DNA from: Gonocerus acuteangulatus
Taxonomy: Eukaryota > Arthropoda > Insecta > Hemiptera > Coreidae
Length of the DNA stretch: 64,000 bases
Assembly: GCA_946811695.1 (NCBI GenBank)
Contig: OX328128.1
Span: 28,118,510-28,182,509, forward strand
Direction: 5' to 3'
Program-made: the position numbers and the translations under genes
Shown here: positions 32,559 to 64,000 of the stretch, one piece after another
How positions within the stretch are numbered: the stretch's first letter is position 1
How the letters are laid out: the number at the start of each line of letters is the position of its first letter
The notes under the pieces: generated by a model
Seen by the model: the letters and a program-made list of their open reading frames with translations, nothing else
Databases searched by the model: none
Told to the model about the DNA's origin: nothing

Positions 32559-34470
32559 CCCCCAAGAACATTTATACCGTGCACACGTCTCACAGATGCA
32601 TGTTACTTATAACGTTCAAAATTTATACGTTACCAGTCAAGGATTAAACCAGAAATTATCTTAGGAAACTAGTGCAACTCCAGGCCCATCGTTTTCTATA
32701 GATCCACAACTTGCCCAGAATATCTGAGCCATTGGATATTTTTGGTCTGCCCCCGTAGAAAGGAATGACATTTTCACGTTTTCACTGCAGCTTACTAGAA
32801 CACTAGATATTGTTTCAAGTATGACTGGTGTTTCTCCAAGAGATTTTTATGATGTATTTGTCGGAGCTGTTTTTTTAGATCTTATGGTGTGTGAAACAAC
32901 TTGATACGCTGAACAGACAATAATTGCTGGTATAACAGAAGAAACCATTACACCATCCAGTTGGCTATATGATTGTGTTTCTACTGGCAGAGCCGAAATG
33001 GTTTAATTTTGGGGAATTTTAGTATATATATGGGGCTTGTTCCTTTGCCAAAATAGATTATCACTTGTCATACCTAAATAGTGATGGTAAAATTTATTTT
33101 CTTTGTACATATGCTTTTATTCTTTTTATAATGAAATGTATCATTTTAATTACCTTAATGTTTTGTTTCATGGAATTTCAGGCATTCCTTCTCCAGAAGC
33201 AGAAGATTTACCTATACCCGATTCTGAAGTGTCCGATTCTGAAAGTGACCTTGAGACCGATAAATTGTCTAAGGAAAATCAGACATTGCCTACAGATAAA
33301 AATAAAAAAACAATATATTCCTGCATTCACTGCATTTATAAAACACCCATTTTAAAGAATTTAACCATTCATCTTACTTCTAAACATTCTGACATTAAAA
33401 ATAGTACATCTACTACTAAGTACAAACCATACTCATGTCCTCATTGTGATTACACTGCAGCATTTCCTCATCACTTAAGAGGTCATATCACAGCTAGACA
33501 TACCAATAACAAACCCCACGCCTGTCCACATTGTAGTTACAGTACAGTTCATCAAAACGATCTAAAGCTTCATATATTGTCTAAACACACTAATGACAAA
33601 CCCCACTCTTGTCCTCATTGTAGTTACAGAGCAGCACGTGCTAAGGCATTAAAGCATCACATCTGGTCGAGACACAGTAGCGAAAAACCATACCCTTGCC
33701 CTGACTGCGATTTTAGTACAGTTGGGTCTAATCAATTAAAGATTCATATCATGACCAAGCACACAAACGAGAAACCACACACTTGTCCTCATTGTGATTA
33801 TGGGACAGCGGAAGCACGTAATTTAAAACGTCACATAATGGCTAAGCACACAAATGACAAACCTTACTCTTGTCCTCACTCCGATTGCAATTACAGTTCA
33901 GTTCAACCTTATTCCTTAAAACTTCATATCACTTCTAAACATACTAATGACAAACCTTACAGCTGCCCTCATTGTAATTACAGTGCTGTCTATTCAAGGA
34001 CTTTGAAGCTCCATATTATGTCTAAGCATATGAATGTCAAACCCTTTTCGTGTACTTACTGTGATTACAGTTCGGTGACATTTCAAGATGTAAAGCATCA
34101 TGTCATGGCTAGGCATACCTTTGACAAACCTCATACCTGTCCTCATTGTGAATACAGTGCTGTTGGGTCTCAACAATTAAAGCTCCATATCAAGTCGAGG
34201 CATACCAACGAGAAACCTCATTCCTGCCCTCATTGCACTTACAGTGCAGTTCAATCTCATGCTTTGAAGCTTCATATTTTGGCTAAACATACCAAGGACA
34301 AACCTTTTTCCTGCCCTCATTGTAATTTTAGTACAGTTCATGCTAATTCGTTAAAACTCCACATATTGTCAAAGCATACTAATGAGAAACCTTACTCTTG
34401 TCCTAGTTGTGAGTACAGTACAGTTGAGACTCGTAATTTAAAACGTCACGTTATGTTAAAACATATGTAG
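25955..34470 (+). CDS. C2H2 zinc-finger protein, 13 fingers, six coding exons
   Basis: Join 25955-25979, 26449-26532, 26861-26935, 28627-28701, 31723-31806, 33182-34470; 543 codons. All introns are GT-AG and phase 1. Residues 1-160 are acidic and contain four psi-K-x-E SUMO-type motifs (K22, K46, K71, K99). Residues about 162-541 carry 13 C2H2 fingers, mostly C-x2-C-x12-H-x4-H with core CPHCxYS and TNDKP/TNEKP linkers instead of TGEKP; finger 7 is C-x4-C. Tandem arrays of this kind bind DNA, so a nuclear transcriptional regulator or transposon-silencing factor is likely, but no target can be inferred. The start is the ATG in GAAAATGTCACATTTTG; a non-coding upstream exon cannot be excluded. 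No orthologue name is assigned. Confidence 0.82.
26449..26532 (+). CDS. Zinc-finger gene exon 2 (84 nt)
   Basis: Acceptor TTGATCAG, donor GTATTT. Codes GPEAADNILEVVIKQED... EEEVHSSNS. Homologous to exon 5 in length and sequence (AADN, VVIK/IVIK, EEVH). Contains SUMO-type IKQE. Confidence 0.85.
26861..26935 (+). CDS. Zinc-finger gene exon 3 (75 nt)
   Basis: Acceptor TTTCCTTCAG, donor GTAAAT. Codes GLEDTYMEVKEESQLD...HFE. Paralogous to exon 4 (same length; Y-x3-KEE, QL, EEE and FE conserved). Confidence 0.85.
26990..27875 (+). mobile_element. Family X element in zinc-finger intron 3
   Basis: Begins with the GGAGGGAGG/TTTCCTCC hairpin, contains GTGCCGACTAGAAAATTCC and the conserved body, and ends with the terminal block (GCGCCAAGATGACACAGC, CTTGCGAGTCAG) near 27828-27872. 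It lacks the (TA)n tract and part of the central flank, about 880 bp in total. Confidence 0.65.
27900..27985 (+). mobile_element. SINE family 2 core/tail relic
   Basis: Contains TATCCTGGATAGAAAAGGAT, GGTAACTTGTAGATAAGC and a tail resembling CCTAAAATTCTTAG. The tRNA head is missing or unrecognisable. Confidence 0.5.
28088..28160. repeat. (TA)n tract with ATGT extension
   Basis: About 28 TA units followed by several TATG repeats, within zinc-finger intron 3. Confidence 0.95.
28627..28701 (+). CDS. Zinc-finger gene exon 4 (75 nt)
   Basis: Acceptor TTCTTCAG, donor GTAATA. Codes GAGESYVFIKEEQLID...PFE. Paralogue of exon 3 with SUMO-type IKEE at K71. Confidence 0.85.
28733..28870 (+). repeat. Family X head fragment in intron 4
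   Basis: A hairpin TTTCCTCCCTCCCTCCATGG then GGAGGAAAC, followed by GAGGTTTATCTCATGAT and CCCGACTACAAAATTTC, lies only about 30 bp after the exon 4 donor. Confidence 0.6.
28914..29290. repeat. Possible hAT-like non-autonomous end
   Basis: CAGAGATGGGTTCAG at 28914 resembles a widespread hAT terminus and is followed by AATTAC-rich sequence. The partner end may be the GTTTAA/TTTTTGCCC region near 30030-30055, but no target duplication was confirmed. Confidence 0.25.
29295..29385 (+). repeat. Penelope-like terminal relic with hammerhead-like core
   Basis: CTGATGA (about 29345-29351), an AGGT/ACCT stem, then CGAAAAC gives the CTGATGA-stem-GAAA order of Penelope-like hammerhead motifs. The preceding GGAAGAAGGCCCGAGTGAAC could be pairing flank. 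No coding part was found. Confidence 0.45.
29435..29675 (-). repeat. 27-bp minisatellite, array 2
   Basis: Units such as CCTTCCTAATACCACCTTCA with period 27, the reverse complement of the array at 23826-24118. The frame is open on both strands. About nine units. Confidence 0.85.
30484..31155 (+). mobile_element. hAT-like non-autonomous element in intron 4
   Basis: Ends TAGGGTGTCTAC (30484-30495) and, reversed, CAAGGTGTCTAC (31144-31155), each followed inward by CATGAAA-rich subterminal sequence. GGGTGTCTAC ends with ATGAAA repeats are known from animal hAT elements. Target duplication is only partly conserved (five of eight). No transposase. Confidence 0.55.
31723..31806 (+). CDS. Zinc-finger gene exon 5 (84 nt)
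   Basis: Acceptor TTGAACAG, donor GTAATT. Codes EIDAADNVEIVIKSEEDD...EEVHPSTS, the paralogue of exon 2 with SUMO-type IKSE at K99. Confidence 0.85.
32135..32320 (-). mobile_element. SINE family 1, 5S rRNA-derived, in intron 5
   Basis: On the minus strand it has a 5S-like head (GCCAATGGCCGTAGCCACG ... CACGTGCTG), the same 10-nt internal deletion as the 14898 copy, core AGGGTGGCGACCTATAGATA, and tail GGCGCTAATAGCC followed by poly-A. An exact 11-bp duplication TGTTAGGAGTG flanks it (32124-32134, 32321-32331). Confidence 0.92.
32511..32556. repeat. Poly-A tract
   Basis: Forty-six A residues in zinc-finger intron 5; no attached SINE body is recognised. Confidence 0.95.
32770..33060 (+). pseudogene. 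piggyBac transposase N-terminal relic
   Basis: One frame reads SPRDFYDVFVGAVFLDLM then VCETT-stop-YAEQ and, further on, SSWL...FWGILVYIWGL. The FYxxFF...ETNxYAEQ and FLGIxxxMGL patterns are typical of the DDE_Tnp_1_7 (piggyBac) family. At least two in-frame stops show decay. It lies in intron 5 just upstream of the large zinc-finger exon and is not part of that protein. Confidence 0.6.
33182..34470 (+). CDS. Zinc-finger gene exon 6, 13 C2H2 fingers
   Basis: Acceptor GGAATTTCAG; stop TAG at 34468-34470. Codes a Ser/Glu/Asp-rich linker (GIPSPEAEDLPIPDSEVSD...) then fingers from the one starting YSCIHC to the one ending HVMLKH. An upstream ATG in the same frame at 33103 is intronic: the splice acceptor and phase match exon 5. 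Confidence 0.92.
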
Positions 34471-34474
34471 GATG

Positions 34475-34795
34475 TTGCCTCATTGCACTTATAGTACAGT
34501 TCAACTGGCACATCTTCTCTAAGCATTCCAAAGAAATTTCTCATATCTGTTCTCTTAGTACTAAAAATACTACCCTTGCCCGATGAGACGTACTAATGAT
34601 GTATTAATTAATCACTTCGGTCCTCATTGCACTTACAGTGAAGTTCGCGTCAAAGCATACTGAAGACAAACTACATTCCCTGCTCTCATTGTAGTGTTAG
34701 TAACTACAGATCATGCTTCATTAAAACTTCACATAATTTCTAAACATGCTCATGAGATACCTCACTCCTATCCCCATGGTGATTAACTTAATATA
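34475..34795 (+). pseudogene. Decayed extra zinc fingers beyond the stop
   Basis: Finger-coding phrases continue out of frame: CCTCATTGCACTTATAGTAC (34484), GTCCTCATTGCACTTACAGT (34620), CTGCTCTCATTGTAGTGT (34680) and TTAAAACTTCACATAATTTC (34723), with linker-like segments between. At least three former fingers are broken by frameshifts and stops, so the ancestral protein was longer. Confidence 0.8.
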
Positions 34796-36366
34796 AGGAA
34801 ATTGCCTTATTAAAGGTTTCTTTGCAAAGTTACAAAACATTCTAAACAGAACATCACTGGTATAAATGAGAAGATATGTAGCAACTTTCCACATGAAGCA
34901 GTGAACTGATGAAGAAGGAAGGATCTGAAATATATATGCTGGATGGGTGTTTTCTCCAAAGTGATAATACGACCACAATATCTGCACCACCTCTTCTTAA
35001 GATTTAACTTCCTTCAGGTTGTTGAGGTTCTTTAAATTCCTCAGGTGGGTTGCCAAATATCTTTAGATTTAATTAATATGTTTGTAAATTATAAATTAAA
35101 TTAATATAATGACTTTAAACATTATTAGAGACGTGAAGTGTGGTCAAGATGGAGAATCTTTCATCGGTTCCAAAGGAATCCAACTTTTCGAAGTTATCTA
35201 AGCCAGATCTTCAAAGGACGTATAGATGGCTGCTATGTGATTTTCTAAAAGTTCGGTGCGTAGAGGCTCAGACAGTACGTAATAATTGAAAAAGAATTAT
35301 ATTTAATTATTTATGGATTCATTTGTTTATTACTTTAACCAGTTTTATACTTAATTTTAAGTATAACAGTAGAATTTTTTCACCGATTGTTAAGCATTGA
35401 TAAGTTCTATTAATATTAGTAATACAAATTTCAGGAGTATTAATTTTATTGGGTATCAATTTTATATATAATTAATTAATATATTATAATGTAAAAACAT
35501 GAAATTTTGTGATTTTCAATGGCATTTGCATTTTAACAACTAAAAAATTACCCAATTCGGATAAACCAACCTTGAGATAAGTTTCATCCAATCAAAAGTA
35601 TGTAAAGAGAGGTTTTGATATGAATTTCACATGTTTTGTTTAAATGTCTGTATAATCTTTATTACTGTTCTAAATTAAAAAACATTTGTTGCCACACTTC
35701 TTATTTAAATCTGCCCTCATGTGCCACTTTGGTTTTTTTTCTGCAAATTGCCGTTGTTATAGAGCTCAAAATAAATTTAAAAAAAAAAAAAGAAAAAAAG
35801 TTTTTGTTTAAATTTCTTATAGATTTTTTATTCAAACTCAGCAGAAAATCAATAACAAAAGTTTATGTGTAATGATGATATCCCAAAAATATTAGTTCTT
35901 TCAAACTCGGTATATGCTACAGACCCGCCGCCCAGGGCAAACCATAGCCACGCAGCTGGCATTGAATATGTTAATGTGATCTTTAACCATTGTTCTTTCT
36001 TATATTATTTATAATTTACTGATAATATTAAATCATAATGTTGTTTTAATGTATTTCTGTTAAAATTTAAATAAATAATGTATTTCTAAAATACATTTTC
36101 ATTTTATAACTGGGGAAATATAACTTCTGAAATTACATTGTATATCTATACCTACACCTCGTTTATTTAAGTATAGTTAAATAACAATAGTTTATTATTC
36201 CTTTATTTGAATAACCATAGTTAAATAACCATAGTTTGAATAACAATAGTTTTATAGTTAAGGAATAAAACAGTTGTTGCCAGACCTGTTTCCTTTGAGT
36301 ACCTGACAGGGGTTTCCATGGTGCTGCATTTAGGCGTGTGAATCTAACGTCACAAAGAAAATATAT
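34796..36366. other. AT-rich 3' flank of the zinc-finger gene
   Basis: Probably includes the 3' UTR, but no polyadenylation site can be chosen with confidence. No second gene is visible. Confidence 0.4.
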
Positions 36367-36431
36367 ATTTTTTATTTATTTATTTTTTTTTTTAACGGCG
36401 CATCAACAAATCTTGGCTATTAGCGCCGAAT
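36367..36431 (-). mobile_element. Tail-only SINE insertion
   Basis: On the minus strand: TTCGGCGCTAATAGCC ... GATGCGCCGTT then poly-A. Only the tail of SINE families 1/3 is present. The flanks carry a GAAAATATAT duplication (36357-36366 and 36432-36441). Confidence 0.75.
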
Positions 36432-39254
36432 GAAAATATATTATTGCAAAAATGATAAGCAGGAAGAGAACACATTTTTCATTCATGTGTATATATTTTT
36501 TATGGATCCTCAAGGATGGTTCAGTAGTAGGTATATCATTATGTGATATTAGGAAATCTAAGAGAAACCACAATCAAATTTTGGGATTAAGCCAACTCAG
36601 AAATTTGTAAAGTCCGATTTGTATATCACACCTGTTTATTTTGATTCTAGATTACCTCAACATGAATTTCAGGTGAAAACTAATTTTTTACCATGCCAAA
36701 TCAGCTTTTATCTTACTTGAGCTCAAGGAAAGAGAAATTAAAAGAGGAAACTATATAAAAATTGCATTTTAATATGCAAAATATCCACATATATTTTAAT
36801 GAAAATATAAATTTTCAAAGAAAAAAAATATTATCATAAAGCAAATCATAATGTAAGTACAATATGTCTACATATTCAGCTTTTACTCAAAACAAGAGTA
36901 GAATACATTTATAATCTATGTTTAGATACTTTGAAAAATTACTTAAAAACAGACAAAAATCACATTTGAAAAAGATATATAATTTTCAAGGCGACTATAA
37001 AAAATTCTAAAAATTTTCATTCTTCATAGAAAACAATCTTCCAAATTAAAAAAAAATATACTAAGGATAAAAATTCATCTCTTATGGAAGGTCAGTAAGC
37101 AGACAATCATTAACGTCTTTGATAGTTGCTTTGTAACAAAATCGGTGACTCCACCACTCTATACTCCTCTTGTTAGTTCAACAGCGAAAATGTCATTATG
37201 GCATAGACCGCAATAAACCAAAATAAAAAAAATCAATGCTCTAGTTGAATGATTGAACTATAAAAACAAAGATCCGCTTCGGCACCGCATCGTCATCTGC
37301 CGTCGCATCGCAGGCATCTTTATTTTGCTGCCCGATCGTGCTTTAGGGAGTTGATTCGGATAATTCACATTTGGATAATCGGCGTTCTACTGTAGTCATA
37401 AATAACAATTTAAAAAGTTATAAAAAAAACAAGGCAACTTTTAAAATAATATATATATTTTTTATTCTAAAAGATAGTGAATTAAATTTCATTAAAAAGA
37501 ATAGACAAGAGAAGCAACAAATAAAGAGAGAAAACATTCAACCTTCAACCATTAAATTTTGAACAAAGATAAAAAAAACATCGCAACAGTTATTCACAAC
37601 CATGCTCTAAGAAGAGCAATTTGCACTAAAGTGACTAACTATTATATACAATAGCAAACCCTGTTTTTATTGCTTAAAGTGCAAAAAATTAGCTGATTTA
37701 ATCAGTCTATTTTTAAAGTTTTCTTGAAAGCCTGAAAAAGATTTGTCTATTTCTTACATACAAGTCTATAACAATTTAAAAAAATAAATTACCATTCCTA
37801 TCTAAGGAATTTAAAATAATTTTGCTAAAACAATGGTAAATATACAATTTGTACAATATTTAACTGCACTGAACGAATAAGGAATAAATACTAAGAAGTA
37901 AAAATTAACTTTCATAATTTTCAACTTATCTCATGCTGTAGTCATTTCAGTAGACATATCTTTGTTTTAATTTTTAAACATATCAACACCAATTAGAAAA
38001 TTCTTTTATCTATAAGCTTACAAGGTATTTAGTTAATAGTTTGAAAAACTTCGCACCCCCTTTCTAAGCAAACCATTTTCTATAAGAAGTGCCTTGAAAA
38101 GTAGTGGTTATATGGAAATGCAGAAAAACCTTGAAACATTTCTGGAGGTGGCCTGCTGGATAAATAGATTACTTATTCAAAATTAAACATTTTTTACTTA
38201 AAATTTTCTTTGCAAAATGCAAAACAAAATTTAAAGTTCAGGAAATCTGGATATATGTCTGAACGTTTTCTTGGAAAAGTCTGATAACTTACTCGGTATG
38301 TACAGACGGGAGCATAGAGAGAGCAAAGAGCATAGCGAAAAAATCAAACACGTGAGCTGAAAGGGAAGTACACCAGTGGACCAGCTGGCAAAGCAGGGAG
38401 CATAGCAAAATTTTCAACTCAGTTTAAATTCACAGCTCTCAACATGATGATATGCTATGCTCTTTGGCTCCTTCACTTAGTGCTCACTATACAGTTACAG
38501 TTTGGTTATAATAGCTTAATAGAACTAAATAGCATAATGAATAATAAGTTTGTTTTGTTGCCAATATTCCAGCTAGATTTTCAAGCTTTCATCAGGGATA
38601 AAAAAATCCGTGGTAATTATAACCCGAACCCTTGCACAGCCTCCTCACCCATCAGCATTCCCAATCAGAACACTTCTTGATAATGCTCGAAAATATAATG
38701 TGTGTTTCCAAATGACATATTGGAAACATAATTTTTTTAATTTTACCGACCATTTATTATTGACAACAAATTTCTACCGGTACAAGTTAAACTTCTATTG
38801 CTGGTAACCTATAGATAAAGGGGTATCTCTAGGTTATCTCTTTGTTGATACTGGTCCGGAGCGCCCCAGTGTCAAGAAACATTATACTTTGTTTGCTTAT
38901 CAGTTCATGAATAACAAATATTATGACGGCAACCGTGCAATAATAAACTACACAAAATTAAAGAGTAGCGTTAATTTTGAATATAAATTATTTAACGCAA
39001 TACAAATACTACTTACCTGCCGTGACAAAGCACGGACATTCAGCTAGTAAGTTATATGTTATTATTTTACGTATATATTATTGTATTTATTTGGTCGAAT
39101 ATATCTCTGGTGAAGGTTTAAATCTGAAACTTTGACAATAATACAAAATCATTTTTTATCAACTATCATGACAAAATTCCCAGTACCTTCATCTTGGTGA
39201 AAGTTAACTGAGGTGAGCCACTGAAAGTGACTGTACAGCATGGTCAGCTCAATT

Positions 39255-39330
39255 TAAAAAAAAAGCTTGACTCGCAGGAACTGTATCATCTTAGCACAAT
39301 CCCGTAACTTCTGTTCTGATCCATGTTATC
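39255..39330 (-). repeat. Family X terminal block relic
   Basis: TTGACTCGCAGGAACTGTAT and CATCTTAGCACAATCCCGTA match the reversed family X terminus (compare 10146-10172). Confidence 0.55.
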
Positions 39331-39394
39331 ATTTGGACAGCTTGGAATAAGTGTACTTATCGATTTACTTACCGTTTCCTACGTTTCTAGATGT

Positions 39395-39560
39395 AAGAGA
39401 TCTAACGTTTTTTTTCCTAGCCGAATCCTAACTGTCTCTAGACTTATCAACGGCTAACTATCTTCATTTCACTTGTACATAAGTTATAATTGAGCAGGAA
39501 AATCGCCAAAGTTACAAGCTCTGATGAAGGATTGAATCTCAAGGGAAAACATCGGCACAA
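39395..39560 (+). repeat. Penelope-like terminal relic
   Basis: CCTAGCCGAATCCTAACTGT, CAACGGCTAACTATCTTCAT match the outer end of the Penelope-like element at 54775-54840 (CCTAGCCGAATCCCAACTAT, CAGCGGCTAACTATCTCCAT). A CTGATGA lies downstream, but its stem is poor. Confidence 0.5.
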
Positions 39561-40010
39561 ATATAACATATTTTTAAGATAAAAAATTTAGTTTCATTAA
39601 CCACACAACTGAACACTGACAATCTATCTATGCAATCTCAACAGTCAATGATCACCACTCAATAATTAATAATATTCCAATTAATAATTAATATATTCCA
39701 GAAAACTGAGATTCCTGCCATAAATGAACAGGTGTTTTCAAAGTTTTGAGCAATTCAAAAGACATGTTCATAGAAAATGTTTTGGTCAGAAATGAACTCC
39801 CCATTACACCTTGACCCTCATGACACACTGGATATATATTATTTGTTAGACTAAAATTTTGAAAACTGTAAGAATTATAAACCATGATATTTTGACAAAT
39901 TAGAATGACCAAATAAACATATTAACTAATTATAATTAATTAACATGGGTTACAAAATAAGGCAACCACAAAAATATAATATTAACAAAAAATTAATGAG
40001 AAAAAGGAAC

Positions 40011-40016
40011 TTTATT
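40011..40016 (-). promoter_or_regulatory. Putative polyadenylation signal of ABCB6
   Basis: AATAAA on the minus strand about 210 bp after the stop codon; a plausible but untested 3' end signal. Confidence 0.4.
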
Positions 40017-40223
40017 TTAAAAATACACAACCAAATTCAGTTCTAACGTGAGTTTTCATTCCTGATGAACTTCGGATAGGCATGAAGACACACTAATTTT
40101 ATAATAATCTGCTTCTGTGGCACTGCTACAAAGATAATGCCGAAAGAAATGACCACCTTAGCTTCTCAGGAAGCTGTCTTGAGAGAAGGAGTGAAGATTG
40201 TAAGGATTGACTCAGGAATTAAG

Positions 40224-62077
<21,854 letters not shown>

Positions 62078-62889
62078 TTTGATAGTCTTAAATTTATACG
62101 TCAACAATAAAAAATATAGAAAATGCAAGTCACTGTTCTAATAAAAACAAGGGTCAACAAATTAATGACAGGGAAGGATAAATTAAGTAACACTTATCCA
62201 AAGTTAAAATCATAAAAACTAAACATTTCCGGAGAAGTTTCAACACTTGAGAAACATTTTAGAAGGAAAAGCCGAAACAAGTGGCGACAAGTTGATCTTA
62301 ATCACTACTACATGTAACCTCCCGGCTTGGTTCTAGCACTGAGGTCGAAAATTACAGCTGAAAACTGATAACGAAACGCCCATTAGTAAGTAAAGTAGAT
62401 AACTCTTATCTCAAAGATGATAGTTGGCGGTCTATGAATTTTACGTTTTCCTTATCTAAAATTATTTTCATTTTTGAGTACATATAATTGTAAATTCATT
62501 TTTTATTATACTTTCATATTTAATTTATGTGGTTCTGAAGAGTACTTGGCTAATTTTGTTTATTTCGATATGTTGATTAGGTGTTAGAAACGACTTTGAG
62601 TATTGAAATTCACAGAGCGAAACAAAAAAGCCCGAAATTTCCAAAGTTGAATTATTTTCTGGCAAAGCTAAAAAAATAAAAAATTACAAATGAATGTCTA
62701 ACTAATTAATCATTTGGAAACCTATCTATTTATCTCGAATGCCCTGATAGCTTTATCTCCTGAATTCTATTCATATAATGATTATAAATGATAACTGATT
62801 AGTTTTAATATTTATTTATCATAGTGAAAGGGTTCATTGTGAACAGTGAATCAGGAACTTGGTTAACTAAGTGGCTACCTCAGATGTTC

Positions 62890-63010
62890 ATAAGAAGTCG
62901 CTCTACAAGCCAAAAAAATGGCCAGACTTTGATGAAATTATGTACAAAAATACTTTGATTCAGTTCGTTACTTAGAAGAATCCTTTCAAAGAAACACTAT
63001 TTTCTGTTAA
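62890..63010 (+). repeat. Family X fragment upstream of ABCB6
   Basis: AAAAAATGGCCAGACTTTGA, TGAAATTATGTACAAAAATA, CAGTTCGTTACTTAGAAGAA follow the family X order (compare 9170-9260), strongly diverged. Confidence 0.4.
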
Positions 63011-63433
63011 TCTGAATGCACGATTTAAAATAAAAATAGTTTTTCTTATATCCTCAAAAGCGGTAAACTATATTGTCATAAAAACTAACATCATCACTGG
63101 GATAGAGGTATGATTATGTCGGGCCGCTAAATAGGCTGGTTCGAGCAGGTTGAGTGCTTACGGGACTCAGGCGAATTCCAATAATTCGAGTAGCTGGTAT
63201 CGCACAACAAGGCATAATTTTCTACTAAACGTATAAAACTTTCCATGACTCAGCACATTCGAGCTAGCGAGAAAGAGGACATAGGAAACTGTGTTGCAAC
63301 CATAAACGAACGGAGGAGGAACAGAGCCTCTGTCTCAGCTGTCCCTATGCTGAGTTCAATGTGCGCCTCTCCTTTAGAACCTATGGCTTACAGAATCTCC
63401 CCTGCCTCTGCTGTCCCTCTGCTACGTCTGCTG

Positions 63434-64000
63434 CTAGATCAATTTTAGTCTGGCCTAAGGAGGTGGGCCTGTCCTGTTTATTGTTCAATTTTGGATTAGA
63501 GAAGGCCCTGACGGTGTGCAGAATTCAGTCTCAGATAACTATTATTACCAGAAGTATTCAGATATTGGGATATGCAGATGATTTGGATATACTAGGTAGG
63601 CATTTCTCGCTTTAGAGAAAGCAGGAAAATTAGACTGAAAGTCAATGAAAGAAAAGCTAGGCACATGGTGGCCGGTCAATAAGTTCAACCAGCATAAACT
63701 GCCTTCTTGAGCTCCTACTTCTTTGAAAAAGTAAGCCAGTATAAACGCTTGGTCTGGTTTGTTACTTTATACAAGGAAATTCATAGCAGGATTTAGGCAG
63801 AAAATATAAGTTTTTATGGACTTCTCAGGTGACTGAGAGGGACCATTCTGACATTATCCACAAAGGGAATGTTTTCTGTTATGTTAAGCGCGATGAATTA
63901 TCTCTCCTCTAATTTGAAAGAAGGGTCTTGAGGTACATACATGGAGGTATCCTTGACTAGGGAAACTGTAAACGCAGGACAAACCAAGAATTGGCCAACC
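63434..64000 (+). pseudogene. Non-LTR retrotransposon reverse transcriptase fragment
   Basis: The frame to 63615 reads GLSCLLFNFGLEKALTV and ILGYADDLDILGR, with the catalytic YADD at 63571-63582. After a stop, RLKVNERKARHMV (other frame) and near 63915 ERRVLRYIHGG and RTNQELAN are the usual downstream parts of the same RT. Frameshifts and stops show it is dead. It continues beyond the window. Confidence 0.75.

Larger units (their letters stand above)
36442..40010. other. Gene-free AT-rich spacer between the two genes
   Basis: No exon was supported. At about 37355-37393 a CAGTAGAACGCCGATTATCC-like string on the minus strand resembles a pogo/Tigger terminus, without a partner end. CATAGC/GAGCATAG words cluster at 38310-38460. 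Confidence 0.4.

Noticed and set aside
33103..33181. N-terminal extension of the zinc-finger ORF (MYICFYSFYNEM...)
   Set aside because: It is intronic: a good acceptor (GGAATTTCAG) at 33181 matches the phase of exon 5, and the upstream residues are hydrophobic and unlike the acidic N-terminus.
37355..37393. A complete pogo/Tigger element
   Set aside because: Only one terminus-like string is seen; no matching second end or TA-bounded interval could be found.

Overview
The window is nuclear DNA of an arthropod, most likely an insect; a hemipteran is possible but cannot be settled from sequence alone. Genes are split by GT-AG introns, the DNA is AT-rich, and the intergenic and intronic space is packed with TA-dinucleotide microsatellites, MITEs, tRNA- and 5S-derived SINEs, piggyBac, Transib, hAT-like and Penelope-like sequences. 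No bacterial-type operon, CRISPR array or prokaryotic signal is present.

Two protein-coding genes can be assembled with consistent splice sites and phases. (1) A C2H2 zinc-finger gene on the + strand (25955-34470) has six coding exons and 543 codons: a short acidic N-terminal region built from four small exons, all bounded by phase-1 introns and forming two homologous pairs, followed by one large exon with 13 fingers. Decayed extra fingers lie beyond the stop codon. (2) An ABCB6/HMT-1-type half ABC transporter on the - strand (62077 down to 40224) has fourteen coding exons and 831 codons. Every exon phase is compatible, and Walker A, Q-loop, signature, Walker B and H-loop are intact.

Layout: 1-17750 is a gene-free repeat field. 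It holds two families of elements with internal (TA)n tracts (called A and X here), a MITE family with 8-bp target duplications, a 5S-rRNA-derived SINE, LINE debris and a striking inverted duplication around 10650. Positions 17757-20977 are a 28/29-bp satellite array. Positions 21000-25900 hold another family A copy, a 27-bp minisatellite and a 1.05-kb Transib-type element with RSS-like ends. Positions 25955-34800 are the zinc-finger gene with its TE-filled introns. Positions 34800-40000 are AT-rich spacer with relics. Positions 40011-62077 are the ABCB6 gene, whose introns carry a Penelope-like element with inverted terminal repeats and hammerhead-like motifs, a piggyBac MITE, several foldback elements and many SINEs. 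Positions 63430-64000 are a decayed non-LTR reverse transcriptase running off the end.

The two genes have no evident functional link. The most unusual material is in the repeats: SINE families that exchange heads, cores and tails (including tail-only and head-only insertions with target duplications), the Transib element whose two ends differ by a 10-bp spacer, a double template-switch palindrome, and the symmetric zinc-finger exons that each carry one SUMO-type lysine motif. Repeat family names A and X, SINE families 1 to 3 and MITE-1 are labels for this window only. Orientation of families A and X is set so that their shared terminal block is the 3' end.
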